Origin: Nocardia vaccinii NBRC 15922
GTDB taxonomy: Bacteria > Actinomycetota > Actinomycetes > Mycobacteriales > Mycobacteriaceae
Length of the DNA: 42,639 nt
Assembly: GCF_001613305.1 (NCBI RefSeq)
Contig: NZ_BDCC01000084.1
Span: 1 to 42,639 of the forward strand
Direction: 5' to 3'
Notes under the pieces: model-generated
The model's input: only the letters and a program-made list of their open reading frames with translations
The model's database searches: none
Told to the model about the DNA's origin: nothing
Shown here: in pieces, positions 8,256 to 15,961 of the stretch
How the letters are laid out: each line of letters begins with the position of its first letter
Position numbering within the stretch: the first letter of the stretch is position 1
Program-made: the position numbers and the translations under genes

Positions 8256-10199
8256 ATGCCGGATAGATTGAATCTCGATCCCGATGTATACCGCCATCTC
8301 GCCGATCAGCACGAGGCGATCGGCGGTCAAACTCGTCAATGGGGTGAGCAGCCGACCGATTGGCTCAATGAGTTTCCCAATACCTACGGAAAGATCGCCC
8401 ATCCTGTTCATCAGGCCCTGCTGCGGTATTACGCGGCTCGCGAGGGTGCGGCCAATGCCCTGGCCGATGAGCACGAAAACACCGCGAGGATGTTGCGGGA
8501 GGCCGCGGCGGCCTACGAGCAGGCTGATCAGGAGGGCGCGCTGAACGTGCACGGGCCGGGAGCGGACCCGGGCTCGCACCAGTTCCCGTTCGGTACGCAC
8601 GGCCCGTCGGTGACGAGTGGTGGGCCTGGCGGTGGACCCGGTGGCGGTCCGGGGGGTGGGCCTGGCGGTGGACCCGGCGGCGGGCCTTCCGGGTCGGGAC
8701 CGGACGGGACCGACCCCACTGCGGTGCAGCCGAGTTCGCTGCCGCTGACCGGGGTGCAGCCCTCCGCCAACGGCAATACGCCGAACTTCCAAGGCCCCGG
8801 TGGTGGGCCCGGGGGTGGCCCAGGTGGTGGGCCCGGGGGTGGCCCAGGTGGTGGACCCGGGGGTGGCCCGGGTGGTGGACCCGGTGGCGGTCCCTCGGGC
8901 CCGGGACCGGACAGTCGGTCCGACACCGAGCATGCGCCCACCAGCGCCACCGCGCGCGGCGATCTCCCGCCGGTGCCCGTGCCGTTCGAGGAAGCGGTGG
9001 CCGCCGCCAAGGACAAGGAGGCCGAACCGGCCTACGTCGTCGGCGATCAGGTGGACGGGGATCTGGTCCTGGCCAAGACCTTGCTCGGTGGCGTGCTGGC
9101 CGCCGTGGACTCGCCTGTGGCGGGCCTGCAGTGGGCGGTGGCGGTACTGCGCGGGCCGGCCGGAATCGGCGTATTCGTCACCTCCAACGAGGGCCGCGGC
9201 TGGCTTCCGGCCGGGATGTATCTGCCCCGGCAGGTATCCACGCCCTGGTTGTGGGACGAGGTGCTCGCCGCCGACGACGGTGCGGGATCGCCCTGGGAGG
9301 GCGTCTCGGATCCGGCTCGGGTACTGGTGGAATTCGGATTGGCGTGGGGGCCGAAGGCCGGTGCGGCGATGACCGCGCTGGTGTCCTCCGGGGCGATCGA
9401 CGCGGGTCTGCAGACGCGGTTCGGCGACGTCTCGATGGCCGGATTCGTCGGCCCCTCCGGCGACCTCGATCTGCGGGTGCCCACCTCGGACACCGCCGAC
9501 CGGCTCGCCATCGCCGGATCTGTCGAGGGGGCCGAACGTGCTGCGGCCGTGCCGGATTCGCAGATCCGGAGTCGCTGTGTGGAGCTCGCGGTGGAGGCCG
9601 ACCTGCAGGTCGGCCTGAACGCCGCCGCCCGCCCCGAGGCCGGGCAGGCACGCGGGGTGCGCCGCCGCATACTCGAAGCGATCGGGGCCGGGCACGAGGT
9701 TCCCGAGGGTCTGTGGCAGCAACTGCGTGACGCCGACGATCTGCTGGCCGCGTCCCTGATGCCGCGCCGGGTGGACGTGGGCCGGGTCGAGCCGGGCGAG
9801 CTGCGGGTCGACGAGGAGGTCGCGGTGCTGCGCACCCTGGTCTTCGAACGTCGCTGCAACGAACTGGTTCTGCTGCTCGCCGGAGCCGAACCGGGCCGTC
9901 AGCACCTGCGTGACGCGGTGTACGCCCATGAGCAGATCCTGCGGCATCCGCGATTCGTCCCGGCTCCGGTCGCGGTCGCTGGGCCCGAGCAGGCGGTGCG
10001 CGCGGAGACGACGCGGACCTCAGCGCCGAACGTCGCGGCAGGGCCGCCGTCCGGTGCGGTCGCCGGACCTCCTTCAGGTGCGGTCGCCGGACCGCCGCCG
10101 GGTGCGGCCGCCGGACCGCCGCCAGGTGTTGTGGCCGGACCGCCTTCGGGTGCGACGGTGACCCCGGGCGAGATTCCGCCGGGTGCGGTCGACCGATAG
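8256..10199 (+). CDS. EspC-like domain fused to the conserved C-terminal domain, with PGGG repeats (copy B)
   Basis: 647 residues. Residues 1-95 are an EspC-like two-helix domain ending in the export motif Y87-x-x-x-D91. Two Pro-Gly-Gly-Gly repeat blocks (coded at 8619-8690 and 8794-8893) form a flexible linker. Residues ~255-560 match the C-terminal domain of the 5692 protein, sharing S-N/D-E-G-R-G-W-x-P-A-G, D-P-A-R-V/I-L-V-E-F and L-R-D-A-D-D-L. An eight-residue repeat (A-G-P-P-S-G-A-V type) closes the protein. In the first cassette the EspC-like and C-terminal domains are encoded by adjacent separate genes, so this is a natural fusion. AAGGA lies ~11 bases before the ATG. An element of the palindromic promoter family lies upstream. 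Confidence 0.78.
   Translation: MPDRLNLDPDVYRHLADQHEAIGGQTRQWGEQPTDWLNEFPNTYGKIAHPVHQALLRYYAAREGAANALADEHENTARMLREAAAAYEQADQEGALNVHGPGADPGSHQFPFGTHGPSVTSGGPGGGPGGGPGGGPGGGPGGGPSGSGPDGTDPTAVQPSSLPLTGVQPSANGNTPNFQGPGGGPGGGPGGGPGGGPGGGPGGGPGGGPGGGPSGPGPDSRSDTEHAPTSATARGDLPPVPVPFEEAVAAAKDKEAEPAYVVGDQVDGDLVLAKTLLGGVLAAVDSPVAGLQWAVAVLRGPAGIGVFVTSNEGRGWLPAGMYLPRQVSTPWLWDEVLAADDGAGSPWEGVSDPARVLVEFGLAWGPKAGAAMTALVSSGAIDAGLQTRFGDVSMAGFVGPSGDLDLRVPTSDTADRLAIAGSVEGAERAAAVPDSQIRSRCVELAVEADLQVGLNAAARPEAGQARGVRRRILEAIGAGHEVPEGLWQQLRDADDLLAASLMPRRVDVGRVEPGELRVDEEVAVLRTLVFERRCNELVLLLAGAEPGRQHLRDAVYAHEQILRHPRFVPAPVAVAGPEQAVRAETTRTSAPNVAAGPPSGAVAGPPSGAVAGPPPGAAAGPPPGVVAGPPSGATVTPGEIPPGAVDR
8619..8690 (+). repeat. 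12-bp tandem repeat coding Pro-Gly-Gly-Gly, block 1
   Basis: About six imperfect copies of a 12-base unit (type GGTGGACCCGGC) encode a P-G-G-G linker inside the 8256 gene. It stays in frame, so copy-number changes would alter linker length only. Confidence 0.85.
8794..8893 (+). repeat. 12-bp tandem repeat coding Pro-Gly-Gly-Gly, block 2
   Basis: About eight copies of the same 12-base unit (type GGTGGGCCCGGG), more uniform than block 1, with alternating GGGCCC and GGCCCA versions. It separates two otherwise unique linker stretches before the conserved C-terminal domain. Confidence 0.85.
10037..10157 (+). repeat. 24-bp tandem repeat at the 3' end of the 8256 gene
   Basis: Four to five copies of a 24-base unit beginning GGTGCGGTCGCCGGACC encode A-G-P-P-S/P-G-A-V. 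The units diverge slightly towards the 3' end. They form a proline-rich C-terminal tail. Confidence 0.8.
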
Positions 10200-10211
10200 G
10201 AAGGGCGTCGA

Positions 10212-10544
10212 ATGACCCATCCCGTGGTACAGGCCGCATTGGATGCGGCCTTCGAGTTCCGCCAGACGATGTTCGACATGTTCGATCGAATCGAGCAGAC
10301 CCATGCCCGCCGCCCGTCCCCGCACGGCCTGGTCATACCCGAGGTGGACGGCCTGGGCAGGCTCACCGACCTGTACATCGCACCCGGCACGATCGACGAG
10401 TTCGACAACGACCAACTGGCAGCGGAGATCATGGCCGCGATCCGGGAGAGCACCGCCGATGCCGAGCGGCAACACCTGATGGTTATCGACGGGACCTTCG
10501 CCGAGCTGCGATCCCGGGGCACAGACACGGTTTCCGGGAAATAG
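10212..10544 (+). CDS. EspL/YbaB-like small protein (copy B)
   Basis: 110 residues. AGGAAGGG precedes ATG 10212 at good spacing, 12 bases after the upstream stop. It is a paralogue of the 3865 gene: both carry V-Q-A-A-L-D-A-A, A-R-R-P-S-P, V-I-P-E-V-D-x-x-G-R-L-T and E-I-M-A-A-I-R-E-S. The N-helix (residues 1-35), beta core and C-helix follow the YbaB/EbfC plan. As in the first cassette, it accompanies a large EspC/C-domain substrate and the second small conserved protein. A cytosolic substrate-chaperone role is inferred. Confidence 0.74.
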   Translation: MTHPVVQAALDAAFEFRQTMFDMFDRIEQTHARRPSPHGLVIPEVDGLGRLTDLYIAPGTIDEFDNDQLAAEIMAAIRESTADAERQHLMVIDGTFAELRSRGTDTVSGK

Positions 10545-10545
10545 C

Positions 10546-10893
10546 GTGACCGATCTGTACGCGCCCGAGGGTGAGGCGGAGGAGAGGAACCAGGCCCGGT
10601 CGACGCAGCGCTACGAGGTCTTCAATCCCGACCATTCCGTCGGGGTCGCCTGTGATCTGACCGGTGCGATCGTCGGGCTGCACCTCGGCGACGAGATTCG
10701 GGACAACAGCGAGAGCTGGCTGTCCGCCGAGATCGTCCGGGTCGCGCGGTTGGCATATCTGAAATCGCTGGCCGGGCGGCGTACGGAGATGGCCCGCAAC
10801 GGGGTGCTGCCGCATGTTCTCGACGCCCTGGACATGCCGACGCAGGCGCAATACCTGGCCATGGAGAACGCCGAATTCGGTGACCAGTTCTGA
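10546..10893 (+). CDS. Small ESX-locus protein, YbaB-like layout (copy B)
   Basis: 115 residues with a GTG start one base after the preceding TAG. It is a paralogue of the 4961 gene: shared Y-E-V-F-N-P-D-H, V-G-V-A-C-D, G-L-H-L, S-W-L-S-A-E-I-V-R and a terminal E-N/D-A-E-F-G. The N-terminal ~20 residues are acidic and poorly conserved. The tight spacing shows it is cotranscribed with the EspL-like gene. Function is unknown; repeated pairing with the EspL-like gene suggests a two-protein helper complex. Confidence 0.74.
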   Translation: MTDLYAPEGEAEERNQARSTQRYEVFNPDHSVGVACDLTGAIVGLHLGDEIRDNSESWLSAEIVRVARLAYLKSLAGRRTEMARNGVLPHVLDALDMPTQAQYLAMENAEFGDQF

Positions 10894-10926
10894 GCCGATG
10901 GGTCGCGTCGGGCGGGTCGGCCGCTG

Positions 10927-10953
10927 CTCCCATCTCTGGGAATGGACGAGAAT
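10927..10953 (+). promoter_or_regulatory. Palindromic promoter element, copy 3
   Basis: CTCCCATCTCTGGGAA at 10927-10942 differs from the consensus palindrome at one arm base. GAGAAT (10948-10953) sits five bases downstream in the -10 position. ATG 10983 follows 29 bases later, the same distance as for copy 1. Confidence 0.58.
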
Positions 10954-10982
10954 GGCCGTGTCGGAGAACAGGGGTCGTAACC

Positions 10983-11303
10983 ATGGACAAACCAAATCTC
11001 AACATCGATACGGACGAGTGGCATGGGCAGGGCAATGCCAATAATGCGGTGGCCCCGGTCTATCGTTCGCAGGGAACTCCGGATCACGAGTTCCACGACT
11101 CGTTCGAGGCGTCCTACGGTCTGGCCGCGTCCGCGATGAAAGCACGGCTGGTCCGATATTCCGACGAACGGCAGGCGCGGTGGGAAGGTATCGGCGATTT
11201 CCACGATGATCTGGGGCATAAGAGTCACCGGGGCGCGAATGAACTCGAGCAGACCGACGCGGCGGGTGGAGCCGCTACGCGGGGAGACGATACCGCTGTC
11301 TGA
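10983..11303 (+). CDS. Small WXG100/EspC-like protein
   Basis: 106 residues, helical, polar, with no signal peptide. A W-E-G tripeptide lies in the second half, followed by a helix and L-E-Q-T-D-A-A-G-G. That tail resembles the end of EspC-type substrates with Leu in place of the Tyr of YxxxD. It stands immediately upstream of the lectin-domain gene, probably in one transcript, and is preceded by a palindromic promoter element. By size and position it is likely a partner or co-substrate of the lectin protein. Assignment to the WXG100/EspC class is tentative. Confidence 0.62.
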   Translation: MDKPNLNIDTDEWHGQGNANNAVAPVYRSQGTPDHEFHDSFEASYGLAASAMKARLVRYSDERQARWEGIGDFHDDLGHKSHRGANELEQTDAAGGAATRGDDTAV

Positions 11304-11351
11304 TCGTGTGCAGCATCGGTTGTACGGTGCCGGTCGAGTAGGTGGATGCTG

Positions 11352-13436
11352 ATGGCCGATAAGAAATACATCAATGTCAACGACAAGCTCGGCGACAATG
11401 ACGCACTGGTCTCCGATAACGGTATGTTCCGCATCTCCGTCGAACAGGGGAATCTGGTCGAACGTGGGCCGGACAACGAGATCGTCTGGCAGCAGAAAGC
11501 GCCCGGCGGAACTCACCTCGCGTTCGAAAGTGCCGGATACAACGGCCATTATTCCAACCGGCTTATAGTCAAAGATAAAGACGGAAATCAGGTCTGGCCG
11601 AACCCGGATGGCACTGACAAACTTCCGGGCAAAACAGGTGCCGCCGCAAAGAAGAATGATGCCCAGCAGTTCGTTCTCGGCAACGACGGCAACCTCATTG
11701 CCTACGATACGACAGACACCGACGGCAAGAATCGGACTGCGGACCACATCGTATGGCAGAGTGAATACTCTGCCCCCAACAGGGTGTTGCGTACCCCCGA
11801 CGGTGCCACCAGTGCTTTCACCGACCTGATAAACGGGTCCAACTCGCATCTCGCGACGCTCATCAATACGTTGGGAACCGGTGATCCCAAATTGCCCAAA
11901 TGGGCATATCCTGATGAAACCGCCCTGAATAACGCCTACAACGTCGTCGCCTCGTACAACGCCGGCGACGGAGTGAGTTCGGACGCCTACAACAGCGCCC
12001 TCACATATATTTCGAAGCATTCGGGCGATGCGGCCAAGGACGATCAGGAGATGGCCGGGAAGATAGACAAGCTGCGGACCGCACGCGGTAGTGCCTTCAC
12101 CAATATCGAGAAGACGATCACGGTGATGAATGAGAAGCTGAACAGCATCGCCGTCTCGTCCGGCAATATCCAGGTCTCGGTCGAGGCGACATTCTATCCC
12201 CAGGTCGGCAGCGCTGTGGGCGCGGTCGCGCAGGATGTGAACGATTACGCTGATTACAGTAAGCAACTCGCCGGAAAGGAGCCCGCCGCGTCCGGACCCG
12301 CCGATGGTGCGTCCGGGCCAGCCGATGGTGCGTCGGGTCCTGCGCAGGGTGCGTCTGGTCCGAGTAAGGGCGCGTCCGGCCCGGCCACGGGAGCGTCCGG
12401 ATCGACCGGGTCGTCCCCGCAGATCGTCTACGTGCCTTCAAACGCCGGTAACGCCGGTAACGCCGGCGCGGTCGGCGCGACCGACACTGCGAGCACCACG
12501 AATTCGACCGGTACCTCGACCGATTTCAGCAACCTGTTCGGTGATCTGACCGGTACCAGTAGTTCGCTGAGCTTCGATGGTTCGGGTATCGGCGCGAGCG
12601 GTGTCGATCTGGGCTCGACGGCGGGGCAGCAGGTCGCGAACACCGGATCGGTCGGCTCCGGTTCCGGCACGACCACCGGCACCCCGGTGAACGCGAATAC
12701 CGGCAATTCGGATCCGACAGCCGGGATCATGCAGGCGATGGAGCTGTCCACCATGATGAACGCGTTCAAACAGCCCCAGGCGACCACGTCCGATCACACG
12801 AGTGCCAGCGGCAGCCTGGACGACCGGTACGGCTATCAGGATCGGGGTGCGTATGCCGATCAGGCGTCCTACGACTACGGCAACAACGCGCAGAACGCCG
12901 GCACCCCGCCCGCGGTCTCCGCGCCGACCGCAAACGGAACACCTCCCTCGGTGTCGACCGGCACGACGACCGACTACCCACTGCCCGACGGCACCACAGT
13001 GCACGTATCTTCGACTGTCGCTGATGCGCTGAATCGCGAACTGCACGGTTCGGCCGCTACCGCGGATGCTGCTTACTCGGGTACGCCCGGAGCCTCGACG
13101 GCCGATCATCGTTGGACGACCGTCACCGATGTGTCCAAGCTCGGCACCGGCGATGTCGTCAAGTGGGCTGATGGCTCGGATTCCATCGTGGTCAAGTCGG
13201 GTGGGAACGTCTACTACGTCGACAATCACACGTTGGTGCCGCTGGATACCAGCAATCCGCAGGGCAATCACGGTGCGTTCCAAGGGTTTTTCCATCCCAG
13301 CGGTCTCGACGCGCCTGCCGAGTCGACCGGGGACCCGAGCGCACTCAATCCCTCGGCGAGTGCCGTTCTCGCCTCCGCACCGCCACCAGTGGCGTCCAGG
13401 CGAGACCCGAGTTCGCCCGTGCCCCCGCAAGCGTAG
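11352..13436 (+). CDS. ESX-associated protein with N-terminal bulb-type lectin domain
   Basis: 694 residues from ATG 11352; AGGTGG seven bases upstream favours it over ATG 11346. Residues ~1-145 contain three beta-sheet repeats typical of bulb (beta-prism II, mannose-binding) lectins. The third, G-N-D-G-N-L-I-A-Y, keeps the Asp, Asn and Tyr of the Q-x-D-x-N-x-V-x-Y sugar site. The first keeps only Asn and Val. Residues ~155-305 are helical. Five seven-residue A-S-G-P-x-x-G repeats follow (12288-12392), then a Gly/Ser/Thr linker. A ~115-residue C-domain (~540-655) is shared with the 605 protein. There is no Sec signal, consistent with ESX export. A glycosyltransferase gene starts 12 bases after the stop. 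The lectin call is good; sugar binding is inferred and may be weak. Confidence 0.75.
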   Translation: MADKKYINVNDKLGDNDALVSDNGMFRISVEQGNLVERGPDNEIVWQQKAPGGTHLAFESAGYNGHYSNRLIVKDKDGNQVWPNPDGTDKLPGKTGAAAKKNDAQQFVLGNDGNLIAYDTTDTDGKNRTADHIVWQSEYSAPNRVLRTPDGATSAFTDLINGSNSHLATLINTLGTGDPKLPKWAYPDETALNNAYNVVASYNAGDGVSSDAYNSALTYISKHSGDAAKDDQEMAGKIDKLRTARGSAFTNIEKTITVMNEKLNSIAVSSGNIQVSVEATFYPQVGSAVGAVAQDVNDYADYSKQLAGKEPAASGPADGASGPADGASGPAQGASGPSKGASGPATGASGSTGSSPQIVYVPSNAGNAGNAGAVGATDTASTTNSTGTSTDFSNLFGDLTGTSSSLSFDGSGIGASGVDLGSTAGQQVANTGSVGSGSGTTTGTPVNANTGNSDPTAGIMQAMELSTMMNAFKQPQATTSDHTSASGSLDDRYGYQDRGAYADQASYDYGNNAQNAGTPPAVSAPTANGTPPSVSTGTTTDYPLPDGTTVHVSSTVADALNRELHGSAATADAAYSGTPGASTADHRWTTVTDVSKLGTGDVVKWADGSDSIVVKSGGNVYYVDNHTLVPLDTSNPQGNHGAFQGFFHPSGLDAPAESTGDPSALNPSASAVLASAPPPVASRRDPSSPVPPQA
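12288..12392 (+). repeat. 21-bp tandem repeat coding Ala-Ser-Gly-Pro-x-x-Gly
   Basis: Five in-frame 21-base units starting GCGTC(C/G/T)GG encode A-S-G-P-A-D-G-like heptapeptides in the lectin protein, followed by a degenerate sixth. The repeat separates the helical part from the Gly/Ser linker. Confidence 0.82.
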
Positions 13437-13448
13437 GGCGGCAGTTCA

Positions 13449-15254
13449 TTGTCGGAGAAGATCGATATCGTCATCGGTGTGGTCCGCGACTACGGCTGGG
13501 ACGACGTCGCGGTATGGGCGCGCAGCCTGGTGAATTCCGGTTTCACCGGGGTGGGGGTCGTGATCGTCTATGGTGGCGGCGAGGCGACGGAGATCGTGGT
13601 CCGTAATCTGCGGAACCTCGATATGCAGGTGGTTCGGATGCCCGCGCGCGGCAGCGTGTACGAGGTTCGGTTCGAGGATATCTCCTATGTCCTGTGCGAA
13701 CTTCTGCCGGAATTGCGCTTTGCCATCGTCACCGATATTCGTGACGTGTATTTCCAGTCCGATCCGAGTCTCTGGCTGGAATCACATCTGACCAAACCGA
13801 TTCTCGCGGTGAGCGAGGCGATCCGATATGCGGACGAGGAGTGGAATCGGGACAACTTGAATGCCGCGTTGCCTGCGCAGGCCGCTCGGCTGATGTCGAA
13901 GACGGTTTGCAATGCCGGGGTGCTGGCGGGCGAGGTTACGGCGGTCGCGGATCTGTGCCTGGCCATCTCCTTGGTCGCGCGTTCCACACCGGTGTATCAG
14001 GGTGACCAAGCCGCGTACAACCTGCTGCTGGATATGGAACCGTACCGTTCCACGGTGCAGGTCGCGGTCTCGGAGGACGGGTTCGCCTGTCAGGCAGCAG
14101 CACTCGGTTCGGCATGGTTGCGGCCCATTTCGCTGGAACCCCCTCCGACGCTCGATGCCGAGGGGGTGCGGACCGCGGGCGGGAAACTGTACTCGATTGT
14201 GCACCAATACGATCGGATTCCCGAATGGAATGCGCTGTTGCGGGCGAAGGCGTACGGGGTCGCACCGGAGACACCCGAGCTCCGGGAGATCGCGGCCGCG
14301 GGCCGGTCGGGCGTGGAGGTGGCGAGCCGCTCGGATAGCGAGCGTGCCGAGAATGCGGCACCGACTCCAGGCGCGGTATCGCGGCTGGCGGAGGTGCTGC
14401 CCGATCTGCCGCACATGTTGGAGGTGACCATTCGGCCTCGGGTGTCGATCATCTGCCCGACCTACCGGCGTGCGTCCTTCCTGCGCCGGGTCGTGCGCGA
14501 TTACCTCGCGCAGACGTTCGAGGGCGGACTGGAGATGATCATTCTCGACGACAGTCCGGAGCCCAGCGACGGCCTCGACGCGCCGTGGTGCCAGGAACGG
14601 GGAATCCGCTATCACCACATTCCCGGGCAACGCCTTACCCTCGGCGCCAAGCTGAATCTGATGATGCAGATGGCGCGCGGCGAGATCATCATGGAATTCG
14701 ACGACGACGATCACTACGCACCGCAGTATGTGGCCCGCATGCTCGAATTCCTCGGTGACGCCGACTTCGTCACGCTCAGCAGATGGTTCTGTTACGACCC
14801 CGGCCGTAAGGTGTTCGGCTACTGGTCCACCGACGCGAACTCGCCGGTGCATTTCATGCTCTCGCCGCGCGAGCCGGTGGAGCCGGTGTCCACCCGTAGC
14901 TGGGATCGCGCCGCGGTCGAGGGGAACCTCTGGGGTTTCGGGTTCTCCTACGTCTGGCGAAAATCGGTGTACCCCGAGGTGGAGATTCCCGACGCGCCGA
15001 CCGAGTGCTTTCATACCGATCTGGATTTCACCCGGCGGCTACAGCGGGCCGGATTCAAAACCGTGGCCGTACCCGACAACGAGGGCATCGTGCTGCACAT
15101 CGTTCACCCGGACAGCAGTGCGCGCATCTTCCCGCAGTACGTCATGCCGGAATTCATGGTCCGGACGTTCTTTCCCGGATATCCGGTCGAGCCGGACCGA
15201 ACCGCCCCGCACCCGGCGGACCGCGCGGCGGCGCGGCTCAATGCTGGATGCTGA
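13449..15254 (+). CDS. Two-domain glycosyltransferase
   Basis: 601 residues from a TTG start 12 bases after the lectin stop. The N-terminal ~270 residues resemble nucleotide-diphospho-sugar transferases, with T-D96-I-R-D99-V-Y-F-Q-S-D-P as the likely metal/sugar-nucleotide site. After a short linker (~280-325), the C-terminal half is a family 2 (GT-A) transferase. It contains V-S-I-I-C-P-T-Y, I-L-D-D-S, the acidic run D418-D421 in E-F-D-D-D-D-H-Y, and a late L-H-I-V-H. It has no membrane segments, so it would act in the cytosol. Cotranscription with the lectin protein and convergence with another glycosyltransferase suggest both glycosylate ESX substrates or make the lectin ligand. Donor and acceptor cannot be read from the sequence. 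The end overlaps the opposing gene by 17 bases. Confidence 0.8.
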   Translation: MSEKIDIVIGVVRDYGWDDVAVWARSLVNSGFTGVGVVIVYGGGEATEIVVRNLRNLDMQVVRMPARGSVYEVRFEDISYVLCELLPELRFAIVTDIRDVYFQSDPSLWLESHLTKPILAVSEAIRYADEEWNRDNLNAALPAQAARLMSKTVCNAGVLAGEVTAVADLCLAISLVARSTPVYQGDQAAYNLLLDMEPYRSTVQVAVSEDGFACQAAALGSAWLRPISLEPPPTLDAEGVRTAGGKLYSIVHQYDRIPEWNALLRAKAYGVAPETPELREIAAAGRSGVEVASRSDSERAENAAPTPGAVSRLAEVLPDLPHMLEVTIRPRVSIICPTYRRASFLRRVVRDYLAQTFEGGLEMIILDDSPEPSDGLDAPWCQERGIRYHHIPGQRLTLGAKLNLMMQMARGEIIMEFDDDDHYAPQYVARMLEFLGDADFVTLSRWFCYDPGRKVFGYWSTDANSPVHFMLSPREPVEPVSTRSWDRAAVEGNLWGFGFSYVWRKSVYPEVEIPDAPTECFHTDLDFTRRLQRAGFKTVAVPDNEGIVLHIVHPDSSARIFPQYVMPEFMVRTFFPGYPVEPDRTAPHPADRAAARLNAGC

Positions 15255-15924
15255 ATCGGTAGGTGCTGTACCGTTCCCGCTCGCTACCCGCATCCTCCCA
15301 GCTGTAGTCGTATCTACCGGTGTGGCCGAGGCGGATTCGTGTGTCGGCGTGGATCGGGATGCCGGAGCGGCGGGCGCGCTCGCTGAACGCGAAGTCCTCG
15401 CCGAGATACCACTGCTTGTCGCCGTCCGGCACGACCATCGGCAGGAAGTACGGCACCACCGGCTTGCCGAACCTCTCGTTGCACACCGGAAGGTTCTCCT
15501 GCACCGCGATCTTCTCGTAGACGTAGCGCTTGGTGAGCAGGAATCCGGTTGCCGCGTAATGGATTTCCAGCAGACCGCCCTCGGCGCCGAATACCAGGCG
15601 ATCGGTGCCCTCGTTCAGATTGCAGACGATTTCGCGGGCGCCCTTCTTGGGATATATCCCGCACACCATGGGCAGGTCGTGCGACCGCAGCGTGTCCACC
15701 GCCGCGACCGGGAAACGGATGTCGGAATCGATCCACATCAGTTCCTCGTAGCCCTTGGCCAGCGCATCGGTCGCGAGCTGGCTCCGGGCCTGATCGATCG
15801 CCGAACAGCCGTACACCCGCCAGACCGGATAGCCCAGACGTTCCAGATCCATCAATCCCTGGGCGCACTCCGGTTCGATGTACGTCGCCACCGGCACCAG
15901 GACGACACAACTGGAACGATCCAT
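15238..15924 (-). CDS. Glycosyltransferase, GT-A fold, single domain
   Basis: 228 residues; GGAGAAGA lies upstream of the ATG at 15924. The opening V-V-L-V-P-V-A-T and the metal-binding D66-S-D68 in M-W-I-D-S-D-I-R-F-P mark a GT-A transferase. Later, L-G-E-D-F-A-F-S-E-R-A-R-R-S-G and a terminal L-G-H-T-G motif resemble family 2-like enzymes. It is soluble. It follows the Thr/Ser-rich protein gene (15962-17176) by 37 bases and is probably cotranscribed, so its acceptor may be that protein's repeat region. Its 3' end overlaps the plus-strand glycosyltransferase by 17 bases. The family is likely; substrate is unknown. Confidence 0.77.
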   Translation of the reverse strand: MDRSSCVVLVPVATYIEPECAQGLMDLERLGYPVWRVYGCSAIDQARSQLATDALAKGYEELMWIDSDIRFPVAAVDTLRSHDLPMVCGIYPKKGAREIVCNLNEGTDRLVFGAEGGLLEIHYAATGFLLTKRYVYEKIAVQENLPVCNERFGKPVVPYFLPMVVPDGDKQWYLGEDFAFSERARRSGIPIHADTRIRLGHTGRYDYSWEDAGSERERYSTYRFSIQH

Positions 15925-15961
15925 CGAAACGTCTTCTCCAAATCACGTGAGGCAGGGCGTA

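Noticed and set aside
8619..8893. Repeat arrays considered as CRISPR
   Set aside because: The repeats are 12 bases, directly adjacent and in frame within a coding gene; there are no spacers and no cas genes.
10531..10541. TTTCCGGGAAA at the end of the second EspL-like gene
   Set aside because: It resembles the palindrome only loosely (no four-base spacer), and the next gene starts five bases later within the same operon.
11872..11915. TTGGGA/TCCCAA inverted repeat considered as another palindromic promoter copy
   Set aside because: The arms are in the reverse order with a different spacer, it lies inside the lectin coding sequence, and it has no -10-like hexamer at the right distance.
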